From an uncultured Thomasclavelia sp. (GTDB lineage: Bacteria; Bacillota_I; Bacilli_A; Erysipelotrichales; Coprobacillaceae): a DNA stretch of 60,927 bases. The notes under the pieces were generated by a model. That model saw only the letters and a list, made by a program, of their open reading frames with translations. It made no database searches and was not told where the DNA came from. Positions 36,375 through 45,579 of this stretch are shown one piece after another. The stretch spans positions 1 to 60,927 of the forward strand of contig NZ_CALUXO010000080.1 of NCBI RefSeq assembly GCF_944324745.1. The letters are read 5' to 3'. A program made the translations under genes and the position numbers. Within the stretch, counting starts at the first letter, position 1. Every line of letters starts with the position of its first letter.

Positions 36375-38118
36375 TCATAGTATTGAAGGATTAAATAAAT
36401 TGCAAGATAATATTAATACTTGTAGTAAAAAAGCTAACGAACAGTTACAAACAGAAATCGAGATTCGTAATGAAGTTGTTAGTACCATTAGAAAACAATA
36501 TCAACACTCTTATCAACAACTTGAAAAGCAATTGGAGTTAGAAGAAAAAGATTTCGATTCCCTTAAACGAACTTATGAAGAAATTGAAAAGCAGATGGAT
36601 GCCATATTGAAAGAAAAGTTTGAACAGGAAGAAATGAATGCAGTCAAAACGCAATGCATTGAAGAGTATAAACAAGAATTGTTAAAATATTATGATTTAA
36701 ATAACAAAAAAGATAAATTATATTATCAAAAAACAATTGATAGTTATTCTAAACGAATTAAACAGGCTCAAAAGCCATTTGAATGTGATAAAAATTTAAA
36801 GGTTATCCAAGAATGTCGTCGAGCTTTACAAATTAGTGATGAAGATAGTTATATTGAAAATAACGAAGATATCAAAAAAGCTCAGGCAATTTTAAAAAAT
36901 CGCATAGAACAAATTGGAATGGATTTAAAACAATCATTGCAATTGGAAAATGATGTAAAAATTCCCGGACTAACAATTGGAAAAATATTTGTTAGTAATG
37001 AATATTTAAAAGAATGGTATTATCAAGATATTTTATTAGAAGTATTAAATGGTAAATATGAAAAGAATTGTTTGAAAATGATGTTTAATGATGAATTAAA
37101 TGATTACGTTATAATTGCTGGCAGTAAACACGGACAGGCAATGTTACAGCTATTAGAATTTAGTACGATGTTAGATAGTACGAAAGAGGCTATTCATATT
37201 TATTATGACTATCAAACAATGCCAACTTTATTTACGGTTCCTGGATATGATAATTGTCAACCAGTTACTATTAATGATGATTTTGTTTTACAGTTACAAA
37301 AAGAAATTAATGAATATCCTGATCAGATGATTTCGATATTTATAGAAAATGGTCGTAATTTAACACCTGCTTTTAAACAATTTATGGTAGATAAACCCGA
37401 TAATATTCAAATAGTAGTTTGTCAGCCTAATCCAGATGATACAAAATTATATGAAAATTATATTCGATTAAAACATTATCAACCAAATGGGGGAATTGAA
37501 TGTTTTGTGATTAATGGAAAATATGATTTGTATTTAAATCGGATCAATGAAAAGGGAATCAATAGATTACAAAATAGTCACCCTGTACCGATTGTTAAGG
37601 TTAATAATTTTGAACAATTCTATCAAGATAATTTAAATCAAAATAAATATTTAATCAATAATGAGTATAGTATATCTTTTGATGATAATTTAATTGTTGT
37701 GTCTAAAGATGAAGCTAAAAGAAGATTATATTTAGCGCAGTTGTTGTTACCAAGATTAAACCAGCAGGAAATAAAATATGTTTATTATGAAGATTACAGT
37801 GATACAATATTAAGAAGAATTATTGATCAAAATAATTTTGAAGAAATCATGCCTGATATGATTGAATCAATGATGGATGATTTATTAAAAGATGATAGTT
37901 TAGTAGTTTTATTTGATCCTACGCAAGAAGTATTAGGATTTATCGAAACAATCTTGGATATGGGCCATATAATTATGACTAGTGAAGAAGTTATTGAGGG
38001 TTATAAAAACTTAATTTTGGATGATAATGCGATTGAAGAAAACGGACAAAAACAACAAGTAGAATATAAGTTTTTATCAAGTGAGTGTTTAAATAAGCTG
38101 ATGGAAAATAAAGAGTAA
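36364..38118 (+). CDS. Coiled coil fused to degenerate ATPase-like domains
   Basis: GTG 36364 follows GGGGGTG by 7 nt. Residues ~1-205 are coiled coil. The remaining ~380 residues are alpha/beta, with a strand and loop Y-V-I-I-A-G-S-K-H-G-Q-A at about residue 250 in the place of a P-loop but without Lys-Thr, and a second set of strands (NLIVVSKDEAKRR) near 435. This resembles the EssC D2/D3 or FtsK fold with lost nucleotide sites, but the similarity is structural guesswork. Probably a scaffold or regulator associated with the kinase triad. Confidence 0.6.
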   Translation: MKVNHSIEGLNKLQDNINTCSKKANEQLQTEIEIRNEVVSTIRKQYQHSYQQLEKQLELEEKDFDSLKRTYEEIEKQMDAILKEKFEQEEMNAVKTQCIEEYKQELLKYYDLNNKKDKLYYQKTIDSYSKRIKQAQKPFECDKNLKVIQECRRALQISDEDSYIENNEDIKKAQAILKNRIEQIGMDLKQSLQLENDVKIPGLTIGKIFVSNEYLKEWYYQDILLEVLNGKYEKNCLKMMFNDELNDYVIIAGSKHGQAMLQLLEFSTMLDSTKEAIHIYYDYQTMPTLFTVPGYDNCQPVTINDDFVLQLQKEINEYPDQMISIFIENGRNLTPAFKQFMVDKPDNIQIVVCQPNPDDTKLYENYIRLKHYQPNGGIECFVINGKYDLYLNRINEKGINRLQNSHPVPIVKVNNFEQFYQDNLNQNKYLINNEYSISFDDNLIVVSKDEAKRRLYLAQLLLPRLNQQEIKYVYYEDYSDTILRRIIDQNNFEEIMPDMIESMMDDLLKDDSLVVLFDPTQEVLGFIETILDMGHIIMTSEEVIEGYKNLILDDNAIEENGQKQQVEYKFLSSECLNKLMENKE

Positions 38119-38133
38119 AAGGGGGAAAAGCTA

Positions 38134-40683
38134 ATGGCATTTTTAGTTGGAATCAATATGAAAAGCGATAATACTATCTGTCTAGTACATTCAAAAGTTT
38201 ATAGCTTTAAGCATCCTGAAATATTATCATCATTTTTACATGATAAGGATGCAAAAATATTATGGTATAGTAATGATTTATCTGCTTATCAAAAAAATCT
38301 GATCGATAAAAATTATCATTATTCAATTAAAAATAGCCAGCTAAGTCCTTTGGATATTACGACGATAATATTAAGTGATATTTATAAAAAAATAAAAAGT
38401 ATATTGGTAACTAAAGATGCTATTAATGCTGTTATCGCAGTTCCAGCAATTTTTCCAACGCAAGCTACTAAAATCTTAGTCGACAGTGCTAAACGAGCCG
38501 GATTTAAAGAGGTAAAAACAATTAAAGAGCCGATGGCAATTTTGATTCAATATTTTAATCGTGTGGCATTTTATAAACAAAATGGAGTTTTTGTCACTGT
38601 ATCTCTTAGTGATAACTATTTAGATATTGGAGTTATTGAAGTAACTGATAATAAGTATCAAACATTATATGTTGGTGGTGCACTGTCATTAGGTGGTAGT
38701 GATTTTACTAATGTTATTATCAAAATGATTGAAGATGAAATCTTAAATAATGAGTTATATGGTTGTTTAGATTTATCATGTCAAAAAATTGAAGAAAATA
38801 GTAGTTTAAAAAAAGTGTTTTTATCTAATGAAAGATATCAGTTAGTAAAACAACAAATAATGTGGGCGGCCAAACGGACTTTAATTAATCTGTATCAAAA
38901 TTCTAAAGCTACGATTAGTTTGCCAGATTTATATCAACTGGCAGAAAAATCAATTGATTTAAAGATGGAAATCACACTTGAAGATTTTAAAATGAACGCT
39001 GGACCTATGTTATATCGCTATAAACAAGTATTGCTTCAGGCTTGTCAGGCTATTGATGAGAAAAAGAAAATTGTTAGAGTGATTGCTTCAGGTGACTCAA
39101 TAATTCTTTCAATGCTAAAAAATATTATCTATGATGTTTTTAAGCAAGAGCCTTATTCTTATAGCTATATGCAAGAAATAGCTAATGGAGCGCTTCTTTG
39201 GGCTGAACAAGCTAATGTGATTAGGCTTATTAATAAATTACCGTATCATATTGGAATAGATTATGGAGATACTATGCGCCCATTAATTGAAAAAGGAAGT
39301 ACTTATCCTCCCAAAATAAGCGAAACTAGATATTATGCTAAATTAAATCAAGAACAAACGAGCATCTCCTTTAGTATTTATGAAGGAAATATTTTAAATA
39401 ATTTAAGTGACAGTCGCAATTATCTGCTAGATAGCTTTAAAATTAGTGATTTGCAGCCTTTATCAAGTGATCAAGCAGCAGTTAGCTTAACGCTTAGTAT
39501 TGATGAGGATGGAATTTTACATATTGATGCTCAAGATTTATATGATAATACTAATGCATATCATAATATTAAAGAAAAAGTTGAAATTAACAATACCTAT
39601 GTTATGACTTTTGGAATGAACCGTAATTTAATTGGAAAGATTGAAAATAATCAATTTAAACCAGTAAGGTACAATAGTTTAATTAATTATGGTGATCATT
39701 CAGCGGAGTTTTATAGTCGAATCAAAATTACTACTCATAGTGTTGTTGTCGGTAATGGGGCTAAAAACACTGATGAGGGAATCTATATTGATGATGTAGG
39801 AGATGTTTTTAAAAATTATAATTATTGTCTATATAACTTAAATAATGGAATATATCGGGTTCATGATGTTATTAAACAGTATTTTGCATATATTAAAAAG
39901 GAGCTTGTTGTTCATCAAGATGTTGATAAACCAATGGTACTAGTAGTACCATATAATTATACAGTAAAAGAGAAAAAAGAGTTATTGGATATTTTATTAT
40001 CACTTTCATATCAAGTAAGGCAATTAGTTGAAGAACCAGTAGCGGGCTATTTAGGCTATTTAAACCAGATAAATCAGGATATTAAAGATCAAGACTATAT
40101 TATGTTTATTAAGATTGAAGATAAATTAGTTCAAGTTAGTATCTTTAATGTATCTTATCAAAATTCAACAGTAGTGTTTAATCTTATAAATAAGGTGGAA
40201 AAAAAGGATTTTGATTTTGTTAATTTATTAAGAACCTATTTTGTAAATGTGATGAATATTGCGGATTATTCTAAACTGTCTAATGCAGATAAGGAATCAT
40301 TAGATAATGCAATTAATGATTTGATTATTGATTTTAAAAATAGAAAAAATAATCGTTCGACATTGTATATTGGTCTATTAGATGCTGAAGTAGAATATGA
40401 AGCGGAGTTTTCTAAAGTAGAGTTTAATAAGCTATTGGAAGATATGGGAATTTTTAAAGATATTGATAATATTATTATGGATATTTTAAAGCAAAGCTCT
40501 CAAGTACCACAAATTGATCATTTGATTTATGTTGGTAATGTTAGCACAGTATTTGGTATTCAAGAAAAAATAAATAGTTATTTAAATATTGATCAAAAAA
40601 TCATGATCAATGTAAATGAAATGCTTTGTTTAGGTGGTGCTTTAGGAAGTACGATTGAATATAAAATCAATAGCAGCGAATAA
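38134..40683 (+). CDS. Head-to-tail double Hsp70-like protein with lost ATP motifs
   Basis: 849 residues in two actin/Hsp70-like halves. Half 1 (~1-480): NBD-like, with VPAIFPTQA and KRAGFKEVKTIKEP matching the operon's active Hsp70s, followed by an Hsp70-type beta substrate domain (IGIDYGDTMRPLIEKGSTYPP). Its phosphate loops are degraded: GINMKSDNT for DLGTTNS, SLSDNYLDIG for DLGGGTTDIS, and ASGDSIIL for GGSMNLP. Half 2 (~490-849) is closely similar to the gene at 42998 (YVMTFGMNRNLIGKI, FYSRIKIT, YVGNVSTVFGIQEKIN) and also lacks canonical loops. It probably binds partners rather than cycling with ATP. Confidence 0.8.
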   Translation: MAFLVGINMKSDNTICLVHSKVYSFKHPEILSSFLHDKDAKILWYSNDLSAYQKNLIDKNYHYSIKNSQLSPLDITTIILSDIYKKIKSILVTKDAINAVIAVPAIFPTQATKILVDSAKRAGFKEVKTIKEPMAILIQYFNRVAFYKQNGVFVTVSLSDNYLDIGVIEVTDNKYQTLYVGGALSLGGSDFTNVIIKMIEDEILNNELYGCLDLSCQKIEENSSLKKVFLSNERYQLVKQQIMWAAKRTLINLYQNSKATISLPDLYQLAEKSIDLKMEITLEDFKMNAGPMLYRYKQVLLQACQAIDEKKKIVRVIASGDSIILSMLKNIIYDVFKQEPYSYSYMQEIANGALLWAEQANVIRLINKLPYHIGIDYGDTMRPLIEKGSTYPPKISETRYYAKLNQEQTSISFSIYEGNILNNLSDSRNYLLDSFKISDLQPLSSDQAAVSLTLSIDEDGILHIDAQDLYDNTNAYHNIKEKVEINNTYVMTFGMNRNLIGKIENNQFKPVRYNSLINYGDHSAEFYSRIKITTHSVVVGNGAKNTDEGIYIDDVGDVFKNYNYCLYNLNNGIYRVHDVIKQYFAYIKKELVVHQDVDKPMVLVVPYNYTVKEKKELLDILLSLSYQVRQLVEEPVAGYLGYLNQINQDIKDQDYIMFIKIEDKLVQVSIFNVSYQNSTVVFNLINKVEKKDFDFVNLLRTYFVNVMNIADYSKLSNADKESLDNAINDLIIDFKNRKNNRSTLYIGLLDAEVEYEAEFSKVEFNKLLEDMGIFKDIDNIIMDILKQSSQVPQIDHLIYVGNVSTVFGIQEKINSYLNIDQKIMINVNEMLCLGGALGSTIEYKINSSE

Positions 40684-40725
40684 ACTTATTGATAAATGGT
40701 AATTAAAAATAAGGAGGGAGAGTAA

Positions 40726-42309
40726 ATGTGTTTTTTTGAAGAAGAGGGTAATGAGGCAATTGGAATTGATTTAGGAACAAGAAATTCGGTTGTCGTAAAA
40801 TTTAATAGTAAAGGGGATTATACGTTTCTAGAAGAACATGGTCGACAGGTAATAAAGTCGGCACTATATTTTAATTCACCAAATGATATCTTGTTTGGAG
40901 AACGCGCTGAAGCTAGGGGACTATTACATCCTAAATCATTGCTAAGATGTTTTAAAAGAGGCTTGACAGGTGATACTGGGAAATTGGTTGCTGGGCGTTA
41001 TCAAATTGAATGTGCCGATGGAACAAAATTATTATTGACTCCTAAAGAAGTCAGCAGTAATTTTTTAAGAAATTTAATTGATCGTTTCAATGACCAAAAT
41101 GGTTGTAATGTTCGTAAACTAGTATTAACAGTTCCAGCAAAATTTGGGTATTCTTTATGTGCTGCTTTACGTCAAGCAGGAATTCTAGATGTGGGAATGG
41201 ATGATGTTTTAATCGTTCAAGAGCCTGTAGCAGCAGCTATTTGTTATGACTTTGAAGTAGAAACAATTCCTAATAATTCGTCACTATTAGTTTATGATTT
41301 AGGGGCTGGTACATTTGATGTTTCCTTGTTGAAAAGAAAAGAAGATGGTACTTTAGAGTTTACCGATACTAATGGTGATGTTCATTTAGGTGGTGAAGAT
41401 TTTACTGAAAAGGTATTTATTGATGGAAAGAATTATTTCTTTGATAATGAATTCTTTGATCTAGATGATAAAAACAATTTTGATAGTGAAGAAGAGTATG
41501 CTAAAAATATTGAGGTTTTAAGAGATGTTGCTGAAAAGGCAAAAGAGGAATTATCATTATATACTCAATGTGATAAACCAGTAACTTTCAGACAACATGG
41601 AAATAAAGTCGATTATAATTGGATTATTACCAAAAATCAATTTGATGCGATGATTGTTAGTTATATTAATCGTTCTATTGAAAAAATCGATGTGTTGTTG
41701 AAACGAAATAATATGACAAAAGATGATGTAGATCGTATTTTGGTTGTTGGTGGGAGTTCATTAATTCCACTGGTTGATAAAAAACTGAAGGATTATTTTG
41801 GCGGTGATGATAAAATCGTCAAGAATTCCGATAAGGAATTAATGATTGGTAAAGGAGCAGCCATTATCGCAAATCAAATTTTTCAAGAGGAATCGGATAC
41901 TTTAAGAGATGCGATTAGTTTTTCTGGGATGATTCAAAAAATTTCCGATACAATTGGTGTCGCAGTTGGAAGTTCAAGCAATGTCAAAGAAATAATTCCT
42001 CGTGGGTCAAAAGTTCCTCTCAGTATTACTTTAAATTATGAGTTAAGTCAGTTAGTCAATAACGATAATTGTATTGATATTTCATTTCATAGTTATGATG
42101 ATATTGAAATGAAAAATAAGATCGTTGTTGCTCATGATTCTAATGTTGAATACATTGGAAAATATATTAGCTCTAATGTTGCTGGTTATCATGAAAATGA
42201 TCCGGTTAAAATCAAAGTTTCAATCAATAATGAATTTATAATTAAAGTAGATGTAGAGGTGGCTGGCAATCAATTAAATAGTGGTACAGTAAGAAGGGAT
42301 GGTATGTAA
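40726..42309 (+). CDS. Hsp70/DnaK-family chaperone (divergent)
   Basis: 527 residues. Hsp70 nucleotide motifs: GIDLGTRNS (Arg for the usual Thr), YDLGAGTFDVS, and VVGGSSLIPLV as the adenosine loop, so ATP binding is likely kept. It then has a beta-type substrate-binding region with IIPRGSKVP, and ends without the helical lid of DnaK. The N-terminus has an extra acidic patch (MCFFEEEGNE). The stop overlaps the start of the next, possibly GrpE-like, gene by one base. AAGGAGGGAG precedes ATG 40726. A 42-nt gap separates it from the double Hsp70. Confidence 0.85.
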   Translation: MCFFEEEGNEAIGIDLGTRNSVVVKFNSKGDYTFLEEHGRQVIKSALYFNSPNDILFGERAEARGLLHPKSLLRCFKRGLTGDTGKLVAGRYQIECADGTKLLLTPKEVSSNFLRNLIDRFNDQNGCNVRKLVLTVPAKFGYSLCAALRQAGILDVGMDDVLIVQEPVAAAICYDFEVETIPNNSSLLVYDLGAGTFDVSLLKRKEDGTLEFTDTNGDVHLGGEDFTEKVFIDGKNYFFDNEFFDLDDKNNFDSEEEYAKNIEVLRDVAEKAKEELSLYTQCDKPVTFRQHGNKVDYNWIITKNQFDAMIVSYINRSIEKIDVLLKRNNMTKDDVDRILVVGGSSLIPLVDKKLKDYFGGDDKIVKNSDKELMIGKGAAIIANQIFQEESDTLRDAISFSGMIQKISDTIGVAVGSSSNVKEIIPRGSKVPLSITLNYELSQLVNNDNCIDISFHSYDDIEMKNKIVVAHDSNVEYIGKYISSNVAGYHENDPVKIKVSINNEFIIKVDVEVAGNQLNSGTVRRDGM

Positions 42310-42995
42310 TGTTATTGGAACATGAAAAAATTAAAAAGATAATTAATGAAGGTAATGAGTTATATAAACAGTATCTATCGTTAAATACATATCAATTTAA
42401 AGAAAATTCTTTAGAGTATTTTTTCATCCCGAAAAATAAGGATATTTTAAATGGTGATATTGAAACAGTTAAAAATTATCATCAATATACATTAACACTG
42501 CTTCAGGATTTAATTAAAGAATTGGATAAGATTAATGATAAAGAAGGAATTGCCAATCGGGTAAAAGAGCGGATGCAAAGGGTTTATGATAAAATTGCAA
42601 CAAAGAAAATTGTTAAGCCGACTTTTAGTAAGTTTGATATTCAAAAATATTTTAACGAGGTCACCAAAGAGATTATTGAAGCCTATATTGATTATCTTGA
42701 TTATTTGCAATCACAAATTGAACAGAAAAATAAAACAGCAGTTAATATTGTTGAAATGTTAAATTCTTTTTTACAAAGAATTAATATTTACTCAGTTACA
42801 TGCAATGATGGTGATGATTGGGATGAATTAAAATTTGAACCAGAAATTAATGTAATTGATAATATTACCGATGATAAAAATAAAATCGATACTATTCATA
42901 AAGTATATCGATATTGTTATTTGATTGATTATAATTCTTTGGGAAATTCATTCGTTTTATACCCAGGTAAAACTAGTATTTGGAAAGGAAGGTAA
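42309..42995 (+). CDS. Helical protein, possible GrpE-like exchange factor
   Basis: 228 residues. About 1-155 are amphipathic helices. The last ~75 have the order of a GrpE beta domain: LNSFLQRINIYSV, an acidic stretch with F-E-P, then I-H-K-V-Y-R-Y-C-Y-L and a final strand FVLYPGKTSIW. These sit where GrpE has the 'FDP', 'V-x-Q-x-G-Y' and 'R-P-A-x-V' segments. It overlaps the upstream Hsp70 gene by one base, the expected position for a dedicated nucleotide-exchange factor. The match is weak in sequence; a purely structural role is equally possible. Confidence 0.5.
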   Translation: MLLEHEKIKKIINEGNELYKQYLSLNTYQFKENSLEYFFIPKNKDILNGDIETVKNYHQYTLTLLQDLIKELDKINDKEGIANRVKERMQRVYDKIATKKIVKPTFSKFDIQKYFNEVTKEIIEAYIDYLDYLQSQIEQKNKTAVNIVEMLNSFLQRINIYSVTCNDGDDWDELKFEPEINVIDNITDDKNKIDTIHKVYRYCYLIDYNSLGNSFVLYPGKTSIWKGR

Positions 42996-42997
42996 AT

Positions 42998-44431
42998 ATG
43001 GGAAAATATGCAATGACTTTCGGAAGCGCTTTTAATTTAATTGGTGAGTTAGATGGGAATCAATTTAAACCTAAAAAGTATAATACTCTAATTAAATACG
43101 GTGATGCTTCTGCTAGATTCTATAGTCGAATTAAAATTACTGATAAAGATACTGTAGTAGGTAATAGTGCTACTGGTAATAGTCAAGATGAAATATATAT
43201 CAATAATGTTGGACAAGCTTTTAAAGATGATATTGATAAAACTTACCAAATTAATAATAAAAAATATACTATGAAAGATATTGTAAAAGAATATTTTATG
43301 TATATCAAAAAAGAATTAGATAATCATCAACAAAATGATCCAATAGATTCAATGACACTAATTGTGCCTTATGAATATTCGGAAACGCGAAAACAAGAAT
43401 TAAAAAATATTCTTAAATCCATTTCATTTAGAGTTGATCAAATATTAGAAGAACCAATTGCCAGTTATTTAGGTTATCTAAAACATACGAATCAAGAAAT
43501 AAAACATAAAGATAGTTTTATGTTGATTGGAATTGAAGATGATAATATTAAAGTTAAAATTTTTGATATTGAGTATAAAAAATCACAATTGATCTTTAAA
43601 TTAGATGGAAGTTCTTTTGACACCTCTTTTAGCTTCTTTGATACTTTAAGAAAATATTTTTTAGAAGTTATGGATGTTGATGTCAGCTATGATAAATTGA
43701 CAGCCACTGACCAAGATTTATTGGATACGGGAATTAATGATTTACTTAAAGATTTTGATAGTCGAAAAAATGATAGTGCTAATTTATATATTGGTTTGTC
43801 AGATATTGGAGCTGAATATGATAATGATTTTTCTAAAGATATGATCATTGAATTATTTGAAAAAACTGGAATCATAAAAAGTATTTATCAAACAATTGAT
43901 GAATGTATTGATCAAAGTCGTAAAACTAGAAGTGATATCAATAAAATTATTTATACTGGTAATATTAGTACTATTTTTGGAATTCAGGAAAAAATTAATC
44001 GGGACTTTAATTTAAACCAGGACTTGATGTTAGATATTGATGAATTAACTTGTTTAGGTGGTGTCAGCAACAATAACTTAACTTACAAAATTGAAGATCA
44101 CTTAAAACAAATTGGAATTGGGGTATCTAAAAAAGTTAGATTTTTACGAACTGTTACTACTTTTAAAACCATGATTCCATCATATTCAAGTATTAAAGCC
44201 CAAAGTTTAAAAATTAAAATACCTGCATCTTTTAAAGGAAAGCTAGGAATATATGAAGGTTATAATGGAGCAATGATTGGAGATTGTACGTTACTAAAAA
44301 ATATCGATCTTTCTGGATATAATGATGGTAATCATTTGTTTGCATTAGAAAGAAAAGCTAGTGGCGGTAGTGTTACATTACTCATTTATAATAAAGAAGG
44401 TTCGATAGTAAAAGAATTCAATATCTTATAG
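42998..44431 (+). CDS. Hsp70/actin-like protein with degenerate nucleotide site and C-terminal beta domain
   Basis: ATG 42998 has AAAGGAAGG just upstream; TTG 42980 overlaps the previous gene. Residues ~1-365 match the second half of the 849-residue protein at 38134 (same openings YAMTFG, FYSRIKIT, and TGNISTIFGIQEKIN near the end). Phosphate-binding loops are not canonical. Residues ~370-477 form an extra strand-rich domain (SLKIKIPASF, LGIYEGYNGAMIGD), comparable in position to an Hsp70 substrate domain. It is probably a non-cycling chaperone-like subunit that pairs with the active Hsp70s. Confidence 0.7.
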   Translation: MGKYAMTFGSAFNLIGELDGNQFKPKKYNTLIKYGDASARFYSRIKITDKDTVVGNSATGNSQDEIYINNVGQAFKDDIDKTYQINNKKYTMKDIVKEYFMYIKKELDNHQQNDPIDSMTLIVPYEYSETRKQELKNILKSISFRVDQILEEPIASYLGYLKHTNQEIKHKDSFMLIGIEDDNIKVKIFDIEYKKSQLIFKLDGSSFDTSFSFFDTLRKYFLEVMDVDVSYDKLTATDQDLLDTGINDLLKDFDSRKNDSANLYIGLSDIGAEYDNDFSKDMIIELFEKTGIIKSIYQTIDECIDQSRKTRSDINKIIYTGNISTIFGIQEKINRDFNLNQDLMLDIDELTCLGGVSNNNLTYKIEDHLKQIGIGVSKKVRFLRTVTTFKTMIPSYSSIKAQSLKIKIPASFKGKLGIYEGYNGAMIGDCTLLKNIDLSGYNDGNHLFALERKASGGSVTLLIYNKEGSIVKEFNIL

Positions 44432-44442
44432 GAGGGGAAAAG

Positions 44443-45444
44443 ATGCAATTTTATGAATTAGAAGTAAATGATGTTAATGAAATTATGCGCATAGTAAATA
44501 ATATAATTTCTAAACCTCAGGCAATAACATATTTAGAAGGAAATTTTTCAAATAACACTATTAATTATATAATAAAGCGTTTCAATCAGTGTTTAGCAGT
44601 GACTGAAAATAATATTTGGATATATTATAATGGGCCGTACTTTTATTATTGTGGGGAAAAAACCATTAGACAAGTAATAAAAAAATTAAGTGATAATAAT
44701 ACAAGTCAAAACAGTTCTCATGAAATTGAGAATAAATTAAATGCTATTGAGCAAAAATTAGAAAATATTCAAACTAAGCATGAAACAACTAATTATAATG
44801 GGTTGTTATCAAATATTTTGAAACCATCAAATGAATCATTAAAAAATATTTCAAAAAAAATTGATTCTTTAAATAATATGATTACTTTTCAATTTAATAG
44901 AAGTAATAATAATGATGTAACCAAAGATTTATCTGATATTATTGATAAGATTACAGATTTAAATAAACAATTAGGTTTTATTGAAGATGATTTAAAAGCC
45001 CAAAAAGATTTATTACGATCAATTCGTAATCAAGGTGAAGATGATATTGATAGCAGTAAACAAATAACTAGAAGTATTAATAATATTTTAGGAACGGTTA
45101 CGTTATTAAAAAATGATATTGAAAATATCAAAGTTAGTCCAGAAGAAGTTTCAAAAGATACAAAAGAGGAAGAAGTGGAAATTATAAATCCAGATGTTGC
45201 ATTGTTAAAAGAAATGCATCAAACAGCAACTAAATTAAATGATCTAATTTTAAAAACTGCCTTAATGGTTGCTAAAAAAGGGGAAGCAACTGATGACGTT
45301 GAAGATAGTCGTGAAAATTTAAATGATCAATCAGATGAAAATACTGAATCAAAAGATAATCAAGATAAAACTAATCAAGAGACGATTAATGATGATATGG
45401 AAGATGCCAATAATCGAATTATTATTGAGGAATTAAAAGATTAG
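44443..45444 (+). CDS. Coiled-coil protein with acidic tail
   Basis: 333 residues. About 1-85 form a small alpha/beta domain (YLEGNFSNNTINYIIKRF, IWIYYNGPYFYYCGE). About 95-245 is a long heptad coiled coil. The last ~55 residues are strongly acidic (Glu, Asp, Asn and Gln). Acidic ends also occur on the nuclease, the vWA protein and the microprotein that follows. No recognised family. AGGAGGGG ahead of ATG 44443. Confidence 0.65.
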   Translation: MQFYELEVNDVNEIMRIVNNIISKPQAITYLEGNFSNNTINYIIKRFNQCLAVTENNIWIYYNGPYFYYCGEKTIRQVIKKLSDNNTSQNSSHEIENKLNAIEQKLENIQTKHETTNYNGLLSNILKPSNESLKNISKKIDSLNNMITFQFNRSNNNDVTKDLSDIIDKITDLNKQLGFIEDDLKAQKDLLRSIRNQGEDDIDSSKQITRSINNILGTVTLLKNDIENIKVSPEEVSKDTKEEEVEIINPDVALLKEMHQTATKLNDLILKTALMVAKKGEATDDVEDSRENLNDQSDENTESKDNQDKTNQETINDDMEDANNRIIIEELKD

Positions 45445-45459
45445 TTAAAGAGGAATAAT

Positions 45460-45564
45460 ATGGATGAATTTAGTGATGATATGATGGCAGCTGAACAAAC
45501 GGAGCAACGTGGCAACATGGAAGATGATTTGAATTTAGAAACTGATAACGAATATGGAATGTAA
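45460..45564 (+). CDS. 34-residue acidic microprotein
   Basis: A short frame with its own AAAGAGGA 5 nt before ATG 45460, filling the gap between two larger genes and ending one base before the next in-frame ATG. The product is very acidic, Met-rich and almost without hydrophobic residues (begins MDEFSDDMMAAEQ). It contains EDDLNLE, similar to DDDLNLDD in the tail of the vWA protein. Size, coupling and good spacing support a real gene. It could be a docking or inhibitor peptide for one of the chaperones or enzymes. Confidence 0.55.
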   Translation: MDEFSDDMMAAEQTEQRGNMEDDLNLETDNEYGM

Positions 45565-45579
45565 ATGGAGGGGAAGATT

